A stretch of DNA of 64,000 nt from Streptomyces sp. 7-21 (GCF_016741785.1 NZ_JAERRL010000013.1:1-64000); one strand, 5' to 3'. Positions 34,589-44,633 are shown, counted from the first letter of the stretch. Numbers and translations: made by a program. Notes: generated from the letters alone by a model not told the origin.

Positions 34589-34897
34589 CCGGGTGACTCC
34601 TCGGCCGCGTGTGCTGTTGTAAGCGCTGCTGCGGGACGGTACGTGTTCTCGTGCGGTCTGGCGAACAGCCTAGCGCCTGCCACCGCGTGCGCCGACCGCG
34701 GTGAGCCCGGGCGCCCGCTGATGCGCGCGGAGGACCTGGCACGCCGTGGAGGCGGGGTGCCACGGGGATGCGCGGAGCGCGCGGGTACGCTCACTGGGCG
34801 GTGATCCTGTGGCCGTGGCTGTGGCCGAGTGCGGGCCTCGGCGCGCGGGACGCCGAGGTGCCAACGGTGGAGCCGGCGACGGAAGTACGGGGAAGCG
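34589..34897. promoter_or_regulatory. Divergent region between rimP and a lipoprotein gene
   Basis: About 310 bp with no gene. TAGGCT on the minus strand (34667-34672) is a good -10 candidate for the rimP operon, without a recognisable -35. For the plus-strand gene only the ribosome binding site ACGGGGAAG before 34898 is clear. No palindromes or repeats stand out. Confidence 0.4.
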
Positions 34898-35389
34898 ATG
34901 CGCTCTGGTCTGGGTGGCGGCTGTGGCGGACTGCCGAGACGCGCGATGCTGGCGGGCGCCGCGCTCGCGGGAGTGGCGGGGGCGCTGACCGGGTGCTCCG
35001 GCGGCGGGGCGGCACCGGCCGCGGCGGAGGGCGCGGGCCTGCGGCGGCGGGCCGCACGCGCCAGCGCCGAGCTGCTGGCCTGGTACGACGAGACCGCGCG
35101 GGCCCATCCGGGGCTGGAGAGTGTGCTGGCGCCGTTCCGCGAGGCCGCGGCCGCGCATGTGGCGGCGCTGCGCGACCCGGGCGGCGACGCGGCGCCCGCG
35201 GGGCCCGTCCCCGGGGTGCCCCGGGAGCCCGGCGAGGCGCTCGGCGCGCTCGCGCAGGCAGAACAGCGGCTGGCGGACGACCGGTTCCAGGAGCTTGTGA
35301 CGGCACCCCCGGACACGGCCCGGATCCTGGCGTCGCTGGCGGCCGCCGGCTCGGCGCAGGCGTACCTGCTGAGCGAGGCGAGCGCGTGA
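34898..35389 (+). CDS. Small lipoprotein, unknown function
   Basis: A 163-aa protein with a lipoprotein signal: twin arginines (LPRRAMLAG), a hydrophobic stretch, and lipobox ALTGC with Cys33. The mature part is alanine-rich and helical. It is the first gene of an overlapping three-gene set; its stop overlaps the next start (GTGA). The helical mature part could form a ferritin-like or four-helix partner of the DUF4439 protein, but that is speculation. Confidence 0.75.
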   Translation: MRSGLGGGCGGLPRRAMLAGAALAGVAGALTGCSGGGAAPAAAEGAGLRRRAARASAELLAWYDETARAHPGLESVLAPFREAAAAHVAALRDPGGDAAPAGPVPGVPREPGEALGALAQAEQRLADDRFQELVTAPPDTARILASLAAAGSAQAYLLSEASA

Positions 35390-35883
35390 GGGCGGAGATG
35401 GGCAGGACGGCGCGTCGGACGCAGACGGACGAGGCGGCGGTGACGGCCGCCGCACAGGCCGCGCTGGCCGCGGAGCACGCCGCCGTCTACGGGTACGGCG
35501 TGGTCGGCGGCCGGCTCGGCGACGAGCGGAGCCGCGAGGTCGAGGAGGCATACGCGGCGCACCGCTCGCGGCGCAACGCGCTGGAACGGCTGCTGCGGGA
35601 CCGGGGCGACAGCCCGGTGGCGGCGGCCGCCGCGTACGACCTTCCGTTCGCCGTTGCGGACCAGCGGGACGCGGTGCGGCTGGCGGCCGAGCTGGAGAGC
35701 CGCGTGGCCGGCGCCTACGCGGACCTGGTGCAGGCCGCCGAGGGCGAGACGCGCCGCACAGCGGCCGAGGCGCTGCGGGACGCCGCCGTGCGGGCGGCCC
35801 GCTGGAGCGGCGAGGTGGTCGCGTTCCCCGGCCTCGGCGAACGGGACGCGGCCGTCATGGCTCCCGGCTCCGAGGGGCGGTGA
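35386..35883 (+). CDS. DUF4439 ferritin-like protein
   Basis: A 165-aa all-helical protein with the DUF4439 pattern: ALAAEHAAVYGYGVVGGRL near residues 27-45, EEAYAAHRSRRNALE, and RLAAELESRVAGAYADLV. The family is predicted to have a ferritin-like fold; no function is established, and I see only some of the Glu/His pairs that would bind a di-iron centre. The GTG start overlaps the upstream lipoprotein stop; ATG at 35398 is an alternative. Its own stop overlaps the next start. Confidence 0.82.
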   Translation: MRAEMGRTARRTQTDEAAVTAAAQAALAAEHAAVYGYGVVGGRLGDERSREVEEAYAAHRSRRNALERLLRDRGDSPVAAAAAYDLPFAVADQRDAVRLAAELESRVAGAYADLVQAAEGETRRTAAEALRDAAVRAARWSGEVVAFPGLGERDAAVMAPGSEGR

Positions 35884-36812
35884 GGGGCATGGCGCCGGAC
35901 ACCGTGCTGCGGCCACCGCAGCGGCTGACGCGGGCGCGGGGAGCGCAGCAGGCCGCCTGGCTTGAGGAGCTGCCGCGGCTGGCCGCCCGCATGCTGGACC
36001 GCTGGGAACTGACACCGGAGCGCGTGGCCGAGCCGGGTGGCAGGACGAGCATGACCGTGCTGGTGCGGTGCGCGGACGGTGAGCGCGCGGCGCTGAAGCT
36101 GTGCGCCCCCGGCGCGCCCGGGGCCGCCGTGGAGGCGGCCGCGCTGCGGCGGTGGAACGGGCGCGGCGCCGTGCGCTGCCTGCGGGAGGACGCGGAGGCG
36201 GGGGCGCTGCTGCTGGAGCGGCTGCACGGCGAGACGTCGCTGCGGTCGCTGCCCGAGTCGCGGGCGATGCTGGAGGCGCTGGAGACCGCGCACCGGCTGT
36301 GGGTGCCGCCGGGCGAACAGCACCCGTTCCCGTCCGTGGCGGAGCTGACCGCGCCCCAGGCGGAGCGGATCCGGCGGGTGGGCGTCACGGCCGGGAACGG
36401 CCTGTACGCGCCGCTGGCCGAGGAGGCGCTGCGGCTGCGGGAGGAGCTGCTCGCCCCCGGCGCCGGGGCGGAACGCGCGCTGCTCCACGGCGACTTCCGC
36501 CAGGGCGCCGTGCTCGCCGCGGACGCGGAGCGGGCGCCGTGGCTGGCGGTGGGCCCGGAGCCGGTGGTGGGCGAGCGGGCCTACGACCTGGCGCGGCTGG
36601 CCCGCGACCGCCTGCACGACCTGGTGGCCTCGCCGGGGGCGGCGGCGATCACGCGGCGCCGGGTGGCGCAGCTGGCGGAGTCCGTGGACGCGGACGCGGA
36701 GCGGGTGCGGGCCTGGTCGCTGTTCCGCGCGGTGGAGTCGGGCCTGCGCCACCTCGCGGCGGGGCAGCGCGCGGAGGCCGAGATGCTGCTGGAGTTCGCC
36801 GCCTGGCTGTGA
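35880..36812 (+). CDS. APH-fold protein with degraded kinase site (probable pseudokinase)
   Basis: A 310-aa protein related to aminoglycoside 6-phosphotransferases/hydroxyurea kinases. Lys73 (ALKL) and Glu85 of the N-lobe and the HGD motif (His203-Asp205) are present. Two catalytic-site residues are missing: the Asn of HGDxxxxN is Ala210 (HGDFRQGAVL), and the metal-binding Asp expected in the usual AIDP block is Gly225 (WLAVGPEPVVGE). It may bind nucleotide or substrate without phosphotransfer, or phosphorylate unusually slowly. The GTG start overlaps the DUF4439 stop; ATG at 35889 is an alternative. I would not call it a resistance gene. Confidence 0.8.
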   Translation: MRGMAPDTVLRPPQRLTRARGAQQAAWLEELPRLAARMLDRWELTPERVAEPGGRTSMTVLVRCADGERAALKLCAPGAPGAAVEAAALRRWNGRGAVRCLREDAEAGALLLERLHGETSLRSLPESRAMLEALETAHRLWVPPGEQHPFPSVAELTAPQAERIRRVGVTAGNGLYAPLAEEALRLREELLAPGAGAERALLHGDFRQGAVLAADAERAPWLAVGPEPVVGERAYDLARLARDRLHDLVASPGAAAITRRRVAQLAESVDADAERVRAWSLFRAVESGLRHLAAGQRAEAEMLLEFAAWL

Positions 36813-36830
36813 CGCTGCCCCGGCGTGCGG

Positions 36831-37400
36831 TCAGGGCCGGCGCAGCGGGAGGGGAGCGCCCATCACGGCGTAGGGGGACGGGGCGGAGGGGAAGTGGACG
36901 CGGCGCGCGAGGTCGCGGTAACCCAGCTTCCGGTACAGGTGGCGGGCCGGGCTTTCGGTGTCGATAGCGGAGAGCAGCGAGCGCCGCTCGGCCGCGGCGT
37001 CGGTGAGGCCGGTGATCAGGCGCCGCCCTATGCCGTGTGCCTGGTAGGCGGGGAGCACGTGCAGCTCCGTGATGGTGAACGAGTCGTCGAGCCAGGACTC
37101 GTGCCCGGCGGCCCGCAGGTACGGCTCGACGACCGTCGACCACCACTGGCGGCGGTCGTTCGGCATGCCGTAGACGAAGCCGACGAGGCGTCCGTCGCGG
37201 CAGGTGGCGCCGAGCGCGCGGGCACCGGGGGTGGCCAGGTGCCGCAGGACGATGTGGCGCCGCACCGCGACCTCCTGGGGGGTGAGGCCAAACGCCTGGG
37301 CCTGCACCGCCAGGGCCTCGTCGACGCGGGCACCGAGATCGAGGGGTCCGACGGCGACGTCGTGGGCGTCGGAGGCGGCCTGGCCTGCGGAAGGTGTCAT
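36831..37400 (-). CDS. GNAT-family N-acetyltransferase
   Basis: A 189-aa GNAT protein: the acetyl-CoA-binding block LHVLPAYQAHGIGRRLITGL is near residue 120, and the C-terminal HLYRKLGYRDLARRV is typical of the fold. Substrate unknown. No Shine-Dalgarno sequence precedes the ATG. It is convergent with the pseudokinase gene, 18 bp apart. Confidence 0.88.
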   Translation of the reverse strand: MTPSAGQAASDAHDVAVGPLDLGARVDEALAVQAQAFGLTPQEVAVRRHIVLRHLATPGARALGATCRDGRLVGFVYGMPNDRRQWWSTVVEPYLRAAGHESWLDDSFTITELHVLPAYQAHGIGRRLITGLTDAAAERRSLLSAIDTESPARHLYRKLGYRDLARRVHFPSAPSPYAVMGAPLPLRRP

Positions 37401-37448
37401 GCCCGGGAGGCTAACGCGCCAGGCGCGGGAAGTCGCGCCGGGCCCGCG

Positions 37449-37486
37449 GCGGGCGGCCGGCTGCCGTGCGGCCGCAGGCCGCCCGC
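37449..37486 (-). terminator. Hairpin between two acetyltransferase genes
   Basis: GCGGGCGGCC (37449-37458) and GGCCGCCCGC (37477-37486) form a perfect 10-bp stem, 9 bp past the stop of the upstream GNAT gene. Confidence 0.65.
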
Positions 37487-37494
37487 GGGGCGCG

Positions 37495-38343
37495 TCAGAA
37501 CAGCACGCTCATCAGCGTGCCGGTCTCCCGGAAGCCGAGCCGCCGGTAGACGGCGAGCGCGGGGGCGTTGAAGTCGTTCACGTACAGGCTCACCAGCGGC
37601 GCCTCGTCGGCCAGGGCGAAGCGCAGCACGGCGGCGAGGCCACGCGTGGCCAGGCCCTCGCCCCGGCGGTCGGGCGCGGTCCACACGCCCTGCAGCTGGC
37701 AGGTGCGCGGGGTGACGGCGCCGATCTCGGCCTTGAAGACCACGCGGCCGTCCTCCACCCGGGCGAAGCAGCGTCCGGTGCCGACGGTCTCGGCGACGCG
37801 GGCCTGGTAGATCAGCCCGCCGTCCTCTGCGTCCAGCGGGGAGAAGCCGACCTCCTCGGTGAACATCGCGATGGCGGCGGGCAGCACCAGGTCCATCTCG
37901 TCCTTGCGCACGCGCCGCACCAGCGGGTCGGGGGTGACGCCGGGTGCAGGGCGGCTGGTGGCCATCAGAGGCTGCCGGGCACGCACCTCCCGGGCGGGGC
38001 CCCAGTGCGGCTGGAGCAGCGACCACAGCCGCGCGGTGGGCCCGGCCGGCCCGACGATGGAGGAGCAGCCGCGCCCCTCGTGCAGGGCGCGGCGGGCGAA
38101 GGCGCGCACGGCCGCCGGGCCCGCCGCGACGGGCACGAGGTTGGCCCCGGCGTAGCACAGCGAGGTGAGCCGGCTGTCCTGGTACCAGCCCCACAGCTGG
38201 CCGCCGAGCTGGGGCTGTTCGAGCCCGGAGTCCAGCACGCGGGCGGTGACGAAGGCGTTGGCGACCGGGTCCTGGTCGAGGACGCCGAGCACCTCGCTGA
38301 GGTCGGAGGGGCCCAGCGTCCGGATCGTCGGGGTGGTGAGCAC
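37495..38343 (-). CDS. GNAT-family N-acetyltransferase with N-terminal DUF4081-type domain
   Basis: A 282-aa protein with a C-terminal GNAT domain (LQGVWTAPDRRGEGLATRGL, LYVNDFNAPALAVYRRLGF) and an N-terminal GNAT-like half resembling DUF4081. Such two-part acetyltransferases are common just upstream of ispG in streptomycetes; the substrate is unknown. I place the start at GTG 38343 (LTTPTIRTLG), where the family begins, with only a weak ribosome binding site. Confidence 0.85.
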   Translation of the reverse strand: MLTTPTIRTLGPSDLSEVLGVLDQDPVANAFVTARVLDSGLEQPQLGGQLWGWYQDSRLTSLCYAGANLVPVAAGPAAVRAFARRALHEGRGCSSIVGPAGPTARLWSLLQPHWGPAREVRARQPLMATSRPAPGVTPDPLVRRVRKDEMDLVLPAAIAMFTEEVGFSPLDAEDGGLIYQARVAETVGTGRCFARVEDGRVVFKAEIGAVTPRTCQLQGVWTAPDRRGEGLATRGLAAVLRFALADEAPLVSLYVNDFNAPALAVYRRLGFRETGTLMSVLF

Positions 38344-38410
38344 GGTCGGGCTTTCGGGGTCGGACGGGCACCGGGCGGGGGGCGGTTCCGGCACTGTACC
38401 CCGGCGCGGC

Positions 38411-39565
<1,155 letters not shown>

Positions 39566-39704
39566 CGAGTGTGCAACCCCACGGTGCGGACGGTTTCAGT
39601 GGCTTGAGCCTACGGCACGGCGCCAGCGGGCCGTGCGCCTCCCCTTGCCGCGGCGTTGCCGATGCGTTGCCGCGGCCCTGTCGCGGTTCCGCCCCGGCCC
39701 GGCG

Positions 39705-41009
39705 CTACCCGGTCAGGCTCACCGGCGAGACGATGTCGGCGGCGAGGACGAGCAGGGTGAAGCAGATGAAGACGGCGGCGACGACGTAGGCGAACGGCAT
39801 CAGCACGGCCACGTCGAACGGCCCCGGGTCGGGCCGCCTGCGGAGCCGGGCGAGCCCGCGGCGCGCGGACTCCCACAGCGCGCCGGCCATGTGGCCGCCG
39901 TCGAGCGGCAGCAGCGGCAGCATGTTGAACAGGAACAGTGACAGGTTGAAGCCGGCAACCAGGAGCAGGGCCGTGGCGATCTGCTGGCTGGCGGGGATGT
40001 CCAGGGTGAAGATCTCGCCGCCGACCCGGGCAGCGCCGACCACGCCCATGGGCGAGTCCGGTTCGCGCTCGCCGCTGCCGGTGGCGGCGTCCCACAGGCC
40101 GGGGATCTTGGAGGGGATGTTGAGGAGCGCCTCGAGGCCGTTGGCCATCATGTCGCCCATGTGCTCCACGGCCTGCGGGAAGTCCTGGCGGACGATGCCG
40201 CTGGCCGGCGAGAAGCCGAGGAATCCGGCGGTGACGTACTCACCCTCGACGTAGCCGCCGTCGCCGTCGGTCTTGGCGACCTGGTTCTCTATGAGCTCGG
40301 CGTGCAGCTGGAGGGTCTCACCGTCGCGCTCGACGGTGATGGTGGCCTCGCCGGTGGTGTCCCTGATGCGCTGCTGGAGGGTGCTCCAGTCGTCGATGGG
40401 CTCGCCGTTGAAGGCGGTGATGGTGTCGCCGGGCCGCAGGCCGGCCGCGTTGGCGGGGGCGGCGGGGTCGCTCTCGCGGCAGTCGCGGTTGCCCTCGCTC
40501 TGCGGGATGACGCACTCGGAGACGGTGGCGACGGTCGTGGTCTGCGTGTTGATGCCGAAGCCCATCAGGACGCCGAGGAAGACGACGACCGCGAGGATGA
40601 GGTTCATGCCGGGCCCGGCGAACATCACCAGGAAGCGCTGCCACGGCTTGCGGGTGTAGAACAGCCGCTTCTCGTCCCCCGGCTGGAGCTCCTCGAAAGC
40701 GGCGGCGCGGGCGTCCTCGATCATGCCGCGGAACGGCGAGGTGGAGCGCTTGCGGATCTTCCCGTCATCGCCGGGCGGGAACATCCCGATCATGCGGATG
40801 TAGCCGCCGAGCGGGATCGCCTTGATGCCGACCTCGGTCTCGCCCTTCTGCCGCGACCAGATCGTGGGGCCGAAGCCGACCATGAACTGCGGCACGCGGA
40901 CGCCGAACATGCGGGCCGTGGAGTAGTGGCCCAGCTCGTGCCAGGCGATGGAGAACAGCAGCCCGACGACGAAGACGATTATGCCGAGGATGAACATCAG
41001 GGACGTCAT
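39705..41009 (-). CDS. rseP: Site-2 intramembrane metalloprotease (RseP-like)
   Basis: An M50 protease of the RseP/Rip1 class that cleaves anti-sigma factors and other substrates within the membrane. The 434-aa protein has HELGH at residues 24-28 in the first helix, a PDZ domain in the middle (AGLRPGDTITAFNGEPI), and the second zinc block NMLPLLPLDGGH near the C-terminus. The ATG overlaps the dxr stop (ATGA) with GGAG upstream, so it is translated with dxr. The symbol is by family; the actinobacterial name Rip1 is also used. Confidence 0.93.
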   Translation of the reverse strand: MTSLMFILGIIVFVVGLLFSIAWHELGHYSTARMFGVRVPQFMVGFGPTIWSRQKGETEVGIKAIPLGGYIRMIGMFPPGDDGKIRKRSTSPFRGMIEDARAAAFEELQPGDEKRLFYTRKPWQRFLVMFAGPGMNLILAVVVFLGVLMGFGINTQTTTVATVSECVIPQSEGNRDCRESDPAAPANAAGLRPGDTITAFNGEPIDDWSTLQQRIRDTTGEATITVERDGETLQLHAELIENQVAKTDGDGGYVEGEYVTAGFLGFSPASGIVRQDFPQAVEHMGDMMANGLEALLNIPSKIPGLWDAATGSGEREPDSPMGVVGAARVGGEIFTLDIPASQQIATALLLVAGFNLSLFLFNMLPLLPLDGGHMAGALWESARRGLARLRRRPDPGPFDVAVLMPFAYVVAAVFICFTLLVLAADIVSPVSLTG

Positions 41010-42277
41010 GCGGTCATCTCCGTGGTCGTCCGGTCCGTGCCGCCGGAAGCGCCGGCCAGCTCGCGGGCGCGTGCGCGCGCCCGGGTCTCCGCTTCGAGGA
41101 CGTCCGGCAGGGTCAGGGAGGTTCCGGAGCCCGGGATCGCCTGCTCCTCGACGACCTGGGCGACGGTGTCCACGATCCCGGTGAACGGCAGCAGGCCGGC
41201 GAGGAAGGCGTCGACGCACTCCTCGTTGGCCGCGTTGAACACCGCGGGCGCGGTACCCCCGAGGCTACCGACATGGCGGGCCAGCGGCACCGAGGGGAAG
41301 GCATCGGTGTCCAGGGGCTCGAACTCCCAGGTGTGGGCGCGGGTCCAGTCGACCGGCGGGGCCGCCCCGGGGACGCGGTCGGGCCAGCCGAGCCCCAGCG
41401 CGATGGGCATGCGCATGTCGGGCGGGCTGGCCTGGGCGAGTGTGGAGCCGTCGGTGAACTCCACCATCGAGTGCACGTAGGACTGGGGGTGGACGACGAC
41501 CTCGATGCGCTCGAAGGGGATGCCGTACAGCAGGTGGGCCTCGATCACCTCCAGGCCCTTGTTGACCAGCGTGGCGGAGTTGACGGTGATGACGGGCCCC
41601 ATGTCCCAGGTGGGGTGGGCCAGCGCGTCCCCGGGGGTGACGGCGGCGAGCTCCTCGCGGGTGCGGCCGCGGAACGGGCCGCCGCTGGCGGTCACGACCA
41701 GGCGCTCGACCTCGGCGCGGGTGCCGCCGAGCAGGGCCTGGAACAGCGCGGAGTGCTCGGAGTCGACCGGCACGATCTGACCGGGGCGCGCCAGGCCGGT
41801 GACCAGCGGGCCGCCGGTGATCAGCGACTCCTTGTTGGCCAGGGCCAGCACCCGCCCGGCGCGCAGGGCGGCCAGGGTGGGCGCCAGGCCGATGGAGCCG
41901 GTGATGCCGTTGAGCACGGTGTGGCATTCGCTGGCGGCGAGCTGGGCGGCGGCGTCGGGGCCGGCCAGGATCTCGGGCAGCGGCTGGCCGGTGCCGTACT
42001 GGGCCCGCAGCGTCTCCCGCAGTTCGGTGGCCTTGTCCTCCCGCGCGATGGCGACGGCCCGCACCTGGAGCCGGTGCGCCTGCCCGGCGAGCAGGTCGAG
42101 CCGGGATCCGCCGCCGGCCAGGGCCGTGACGCGGAAGCGGTCGGGGTTGCGCAGCACGACGTCGACGGCCTGGGTGCCGATCGACCCGGTGGAGCCGAGG
42201 ATCACCACCTCGCGGGGGCCGTCGGGGACGGGCGGGCGCAGGTGCGGATCAGCGAGCAGCGGGAGACTCTCCGTCAT
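41006..42277 (-). CDS. dxr: 1-Deoxy-D-xylulose 5-phosphate reductoisomerase
   Basis: Dxr (IspC) makes methylerythritol 4-phosphate in the MEP pathway, using NADPH and a divalent metal. The 423-aa protein shows GSTGSIG at residues 28-34 for NADPH, NKESLITGG, VDSEHSALFQ with the metal ligands, and TASGGPFRG. The ATG at 42277 starts MTESLPLLAD and gives the usual length with a streptomycete-type N-terminal extension; GGGAGA is upstream. It precedes rseP and ispG. Confidence 0.96.
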   Translation of the reverse strand: MTESLPLLADPHLRPPVPDGPREVVILGSTGSIGTQAVDVVLRNPDRFRVTALAGGGSRLDLLAGQAHRLQVRAVAIAREDKATELRETLRAQYGTGQPLPEILAGPDAAAQLAASECHTVLNGITGSIGLAPTLAALRAGRVLALANKESLITGGPLVTGLARPGQIVPVDSEHSALFQALLGGTRAEVERLVVTASGGPFRGRTREELAAVTPGDALAHPTWDMGPVITVNSATLVNKGLEVIEAHLLYGIPFERIEVVVHPQSYVHSMVEFTDGSTLAQASPPDMRMPIALGLGWPDRVPGAAPPVDWTRAHTWEFEPLDTDAFPSVPLARHVGSLGGTAPAVFNAANEECVDAFLAGLLPFTGIVDTVAQVVEEQAIPGSGTSLTLPDVLEAETRARARARELAGASGGTDRTTTEMTA

Positions 42278-42339
42278 CCCCCCATTCTCTCCCGAGACCG
42301 CTGGCCGGTGACCCCCGCCCCGGCGGTGCCGGGCGCCCG

Positions 42340-44319
42340 CTAGGCGCGCTGGTCCGGCCCCCGCGGCCCCTGCGGCGAAGGGTCCGCGGCGTTCTGGGCG
42401 GCGGGCGCGGTCCACGGCCCGGGGACGGACGGGTCGAGCACGCCCTCCTCCAGCCAGGCGTACGCGCCGTCGAGCACCCGCCCGGCGACGCGGCGGTCGG
42501 TGGCATCGGTGTGGTGCCACAGGTGGTGGAAGAGGTCGGTGACGCGGCGCCTGGCCTGCTGGCAGAACGCGTCGGCGAGCTCGTACGCCTCGCGGCCGTG
42601 CTCCTCGCGGCCGCGCAGGCGCTCGGCGTGGACGCAGGCGGCGGCCATGGCGAACAGCTCGGCGCCGATGTCCACCACCCGCCCCAGGAACGCCTGCCGC
42701 TCCTCCAGCCGGCCGTGCCAGCGGGACAGGCCGTAGAACGTGGAGCGGGCCAGCCGGCGGGCCGCGCGCTCGGCGTAGCGCAGGTGCGCGGCCAGGTCCG
42801 GGTAGCGGCGGATGTGGAAGTCGCCGTACCCGAGCGGCAGGTGGCCCCGTCCGGTGGCCAGGGAGGGCAGCCACCTGGCGTAGAACGCGCCGGCCGCGGC
42901 GACGGCGCGGCGCTTGTCGGTCAGGGTGGCCTCGGGCGAGACGAGGTCGCCCGCGACGCGCAGGTGCGGGCCGATGGCCTCCCGGGCGATGAGGAGCCGC
43001 ATGATCTCGCTGGGGCCCTCCAGGATGCGGCTGACGCGCAGGTCCCGCAGCAGCCGCTCGGCCGGGACGCCGCGCTCTCCCCTCGCGGCCAGTGACGCGG
43101 GGGTCTCGTAGCCCCGGCCGCCGCGGATCTGGACCAGCTCGTCGGCGATGCGGCAGGCCATCTCGCTGGCGTAGAGCTTGGCCAGCGCCGCCTCGACGCG
43201 GACGTCGCGGCGGCCGCCGCCGGCGGACGGCTCCGCCGTCTCGTCCGCCAGTTCGCTGGTCAGCTCCGCCATGCCCTGGAGCGCGAAGGCCGTGGCGGCA
43301 ATGAACGACACCTTGCCGGCGATGGCCTCGTGCCGCGCGAGCGGTTTGCCCCACTGCACCCGGGCGGCGGACCACTCCCGGGCGATCCGCAGCGACCAGG
43401 CCCCGGCGCCCGCACACATCGCGGGCAGGGACAGGCGGCCGGCGCTGAGAGCGGCCAGAGCGACCGTGAGCCCGGCGCCCTCGGGCCCGATGCGCTGGGA
43501 GGCGGGCACGCGCACGCGGCGGAACCTCGTCACGCCGCTTGCCAGGCCGCGCAGGCCCATGAACGCGTGGCGGTGCTCGACCGTCACACCGGGCGAGCGG
43601 GCCTCGACGACGAAGGCGGTGACGCCGCCCGCGTGCCCCGGCGAGGGCGGCACGCGGGCCATGACGGTGAGCAGGCCGGCGAGCGGGCCGTTGGCGGCCC
43701 ACAGTTTCACGCCGTCGAGGACGTACCCGTCGCCGTCCGGCACGGCCGTGGCCGCCAGGCGGGCGGGATCGGATCCGGCGCCGGGCTCGGTCAGCAGGAA
43801 CGCGGAGATCTCCCCGCGGGCGCAGCGCGGCAGGAAGGCGGCGCGCTGCTCCTCGGTGCCGAAGAGCACCAGCGGCTGCGGCACGCCGGTGGACTGGTGC
43901 GCGGCAAGCAGGGCGCCGACGGCCGGGCTCACCGAGGCGACCAGGGCCAGCGCCCGGCAGTAGGCGAGGTGGCTCAGGCCCAGGCCGCCGTACTCGCGCC
44001 CGATGCGCATGCCGAATGCCCCGAGCGTGCGCAGCCCGTCGATGACCTCGCCGGGAACGCGCGCCTCCCGCTCGATGAGGTCACCGTCGAGCCGCGTCTC
44101 GCAGAAGCGGCGCAGCCGGTGGAGGAAGATCTCCTCGCGCCGGACCTCGGCCGGGTCGCGCTCGGCCGGGCGGGGGCGGATGAGGTCGACGCGCAGCCTG
44201 CCGAGGAACAGCTCCCTGGCGAAACCGGGGGCGTGCCCGGAGGCGTTGCCGGCTGACCGCGCGGCCTGGCGTGCCCGCCGGCCGGCCGGGGCGGCGGGGG
44301 CCGCGTTGGTGGGGGTCAT
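42340..44319 (-). CDS. Long-form acyl-CoA dehydrogenase
   Basis: A flavin-dependent acyl-CoA dehydrogenase of 659 aa. After a basic N-terminal extension come the three ACAD domains (FLLTEPGAGSDP, FMGLRGLASGVTRF, VQIRGGRGYETP), with the likely catalytic Glu in RILEGPSEIMRLLI, followed by about 170 extra residues of helices. The extended C-terminus places it near the VLCAD/ACAD9-like group, so long-chain or unusual acyl-CoAs are likely substrates; specificity is inferred. GAGGAGCGAGGAA precedes the ATG. It diverges from the LacI gene. Confidence 0.88.
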   Translation of the reverse strand: MTPTNAAPAAPAGRRARQAARSAGNASGHAPGFARELFLGRLRVDLIRPRPAERDPAEVRREEIFLHRLRRFCETRLDGDLIEREARVPGEVIDGLRTLGAFGMRIGREYGGLGLSHLAYCRALALVASVSPAVGALLAAHQSTGVPQPLVLFGTEEQRAAFLPRCARGEISAFLLTEPGAGSDPARLAATAVPDGDGYVLDGVKLWAANGPLAGLLTVMARVPPSPGHAGGVTAFVVEARSPGVTVEHRHAFMGLRGLASGVTRFRRVRVPASQRIGPEGAGLTVALAALSAGRLSLPAMCAGAGAWSLRIAREWSAARVQWGKPLARHEAIAGKVSFIAATAFALQGMAELTSELADETAEPSAGGGRRDVRVEAALAKLYASEMACRIADELVQIRGGRGYETPASLAARGERGVPAERLLRDLRVSRILEGPSEIMRLLIAREAIGPHLRVAGDLVSPEATLTDKRRAVAAAGAFYARWLPSLATGRGHLPLGYGDFHIRRYPDLAAHLRYAERAARRLARSTFYGLSRWHGRLEERQAFLGRVVDIGAELFAMAAACVHAERLRGREEHGREAYELADAFCQQARRRVTDLFHHLWHHTDATDRRVAGRVLDGAYAWLEEGVLDPSVPGPWTAPAAQNAADPSPQGPRGPDQRA

Positions 44320-44484
44320 CGTTCCTCGCTCCTCACGTCACCGCCGCGGGGAACCCGCGGCGGGCCAAGCCTGGAAACGCCGGAAGAAACCGGAGGACCG
44401 CACCGGGTATGTACCCGTTCCGCGGCGCCGCGTACCGGCCCGCGCGGGGTCCCGCCGACGCGGCCGGCAGCCCGGCCAGGGGTG

Positions 44485-44498
44485 TCGAAGCGCTTCGA
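44485..44498. promoter_or_regulatory. LacI-type operator 1
   Basis: Perfect 14-bp palindrome TCGAAGCGCTTCGA with central CG, the pattern of LacI-family operators, just upstream of the putative -35 box of the regulator gene. Confidence 0.8.
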
Positions 44499-44506
44499 TT
44501 TCGCTT

Positions 44507-44536
44507 CTGGACACGGACCATCGGTAGGTCTAAGGT
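44507..44536 (+). promoter_or_regulatory. Candidate promoter of the LacI regulator gene
   Basis: CTGGAC at 44507-44512 and TAAGGT at 44531-44536 are separated by 18 bp. The promoter lies between operators 1 and 2, which suits repression by looping or blocking. Confidence 0.45.
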
Positions 44537-44585
44537 CTTGGCGGTTAGCCAACTCAGAGACGTGGCAATGCCCGCGAGAGCGGCA

Positions 44586-44599
44586 TCGAAGCGCTTCGC
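44586..44599. promoter_or_regulatory. LacI-type operator 2 (imperfect)
   Basis: TCGAAGCGCTTCGC; the inner 12 bp CGAAGCGCTTCG (44587-44598) are a perfect palindrome. It lies about 36 bp before the ATG at 44634, inside the leader, about 101 bp centre-to-centre from operator 1. Confidence 0.75.
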
Positions 44600-44633
44600 C
44601 TCCCTGGCCCCCACTGACCCCCTGGAGTCCTCT

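Larger units (their letters stand above)
44320..44633. other. Regulatory region between acyl-CoA dehydrogenase and LacI genes
   Basis: This 314-bp region carries no gene. It holds two copies of the palindrome TCGAAGCGCTTCGA (the second imperfect), a plausible regulator-gene promoter between them, and a short inverted repeat TTGGC/GCCAA at 44538-44552. No clear promoter for the divergent dehydrogenase gene was found. Confidence 0.6.

Noticed and set aside
35880..36812. Aminoglycoside resistance gene
   Set aside because: The APH fold is clear, but key catalytic residues are missing and the gene sits in an operon with unrelated conserved proteins.
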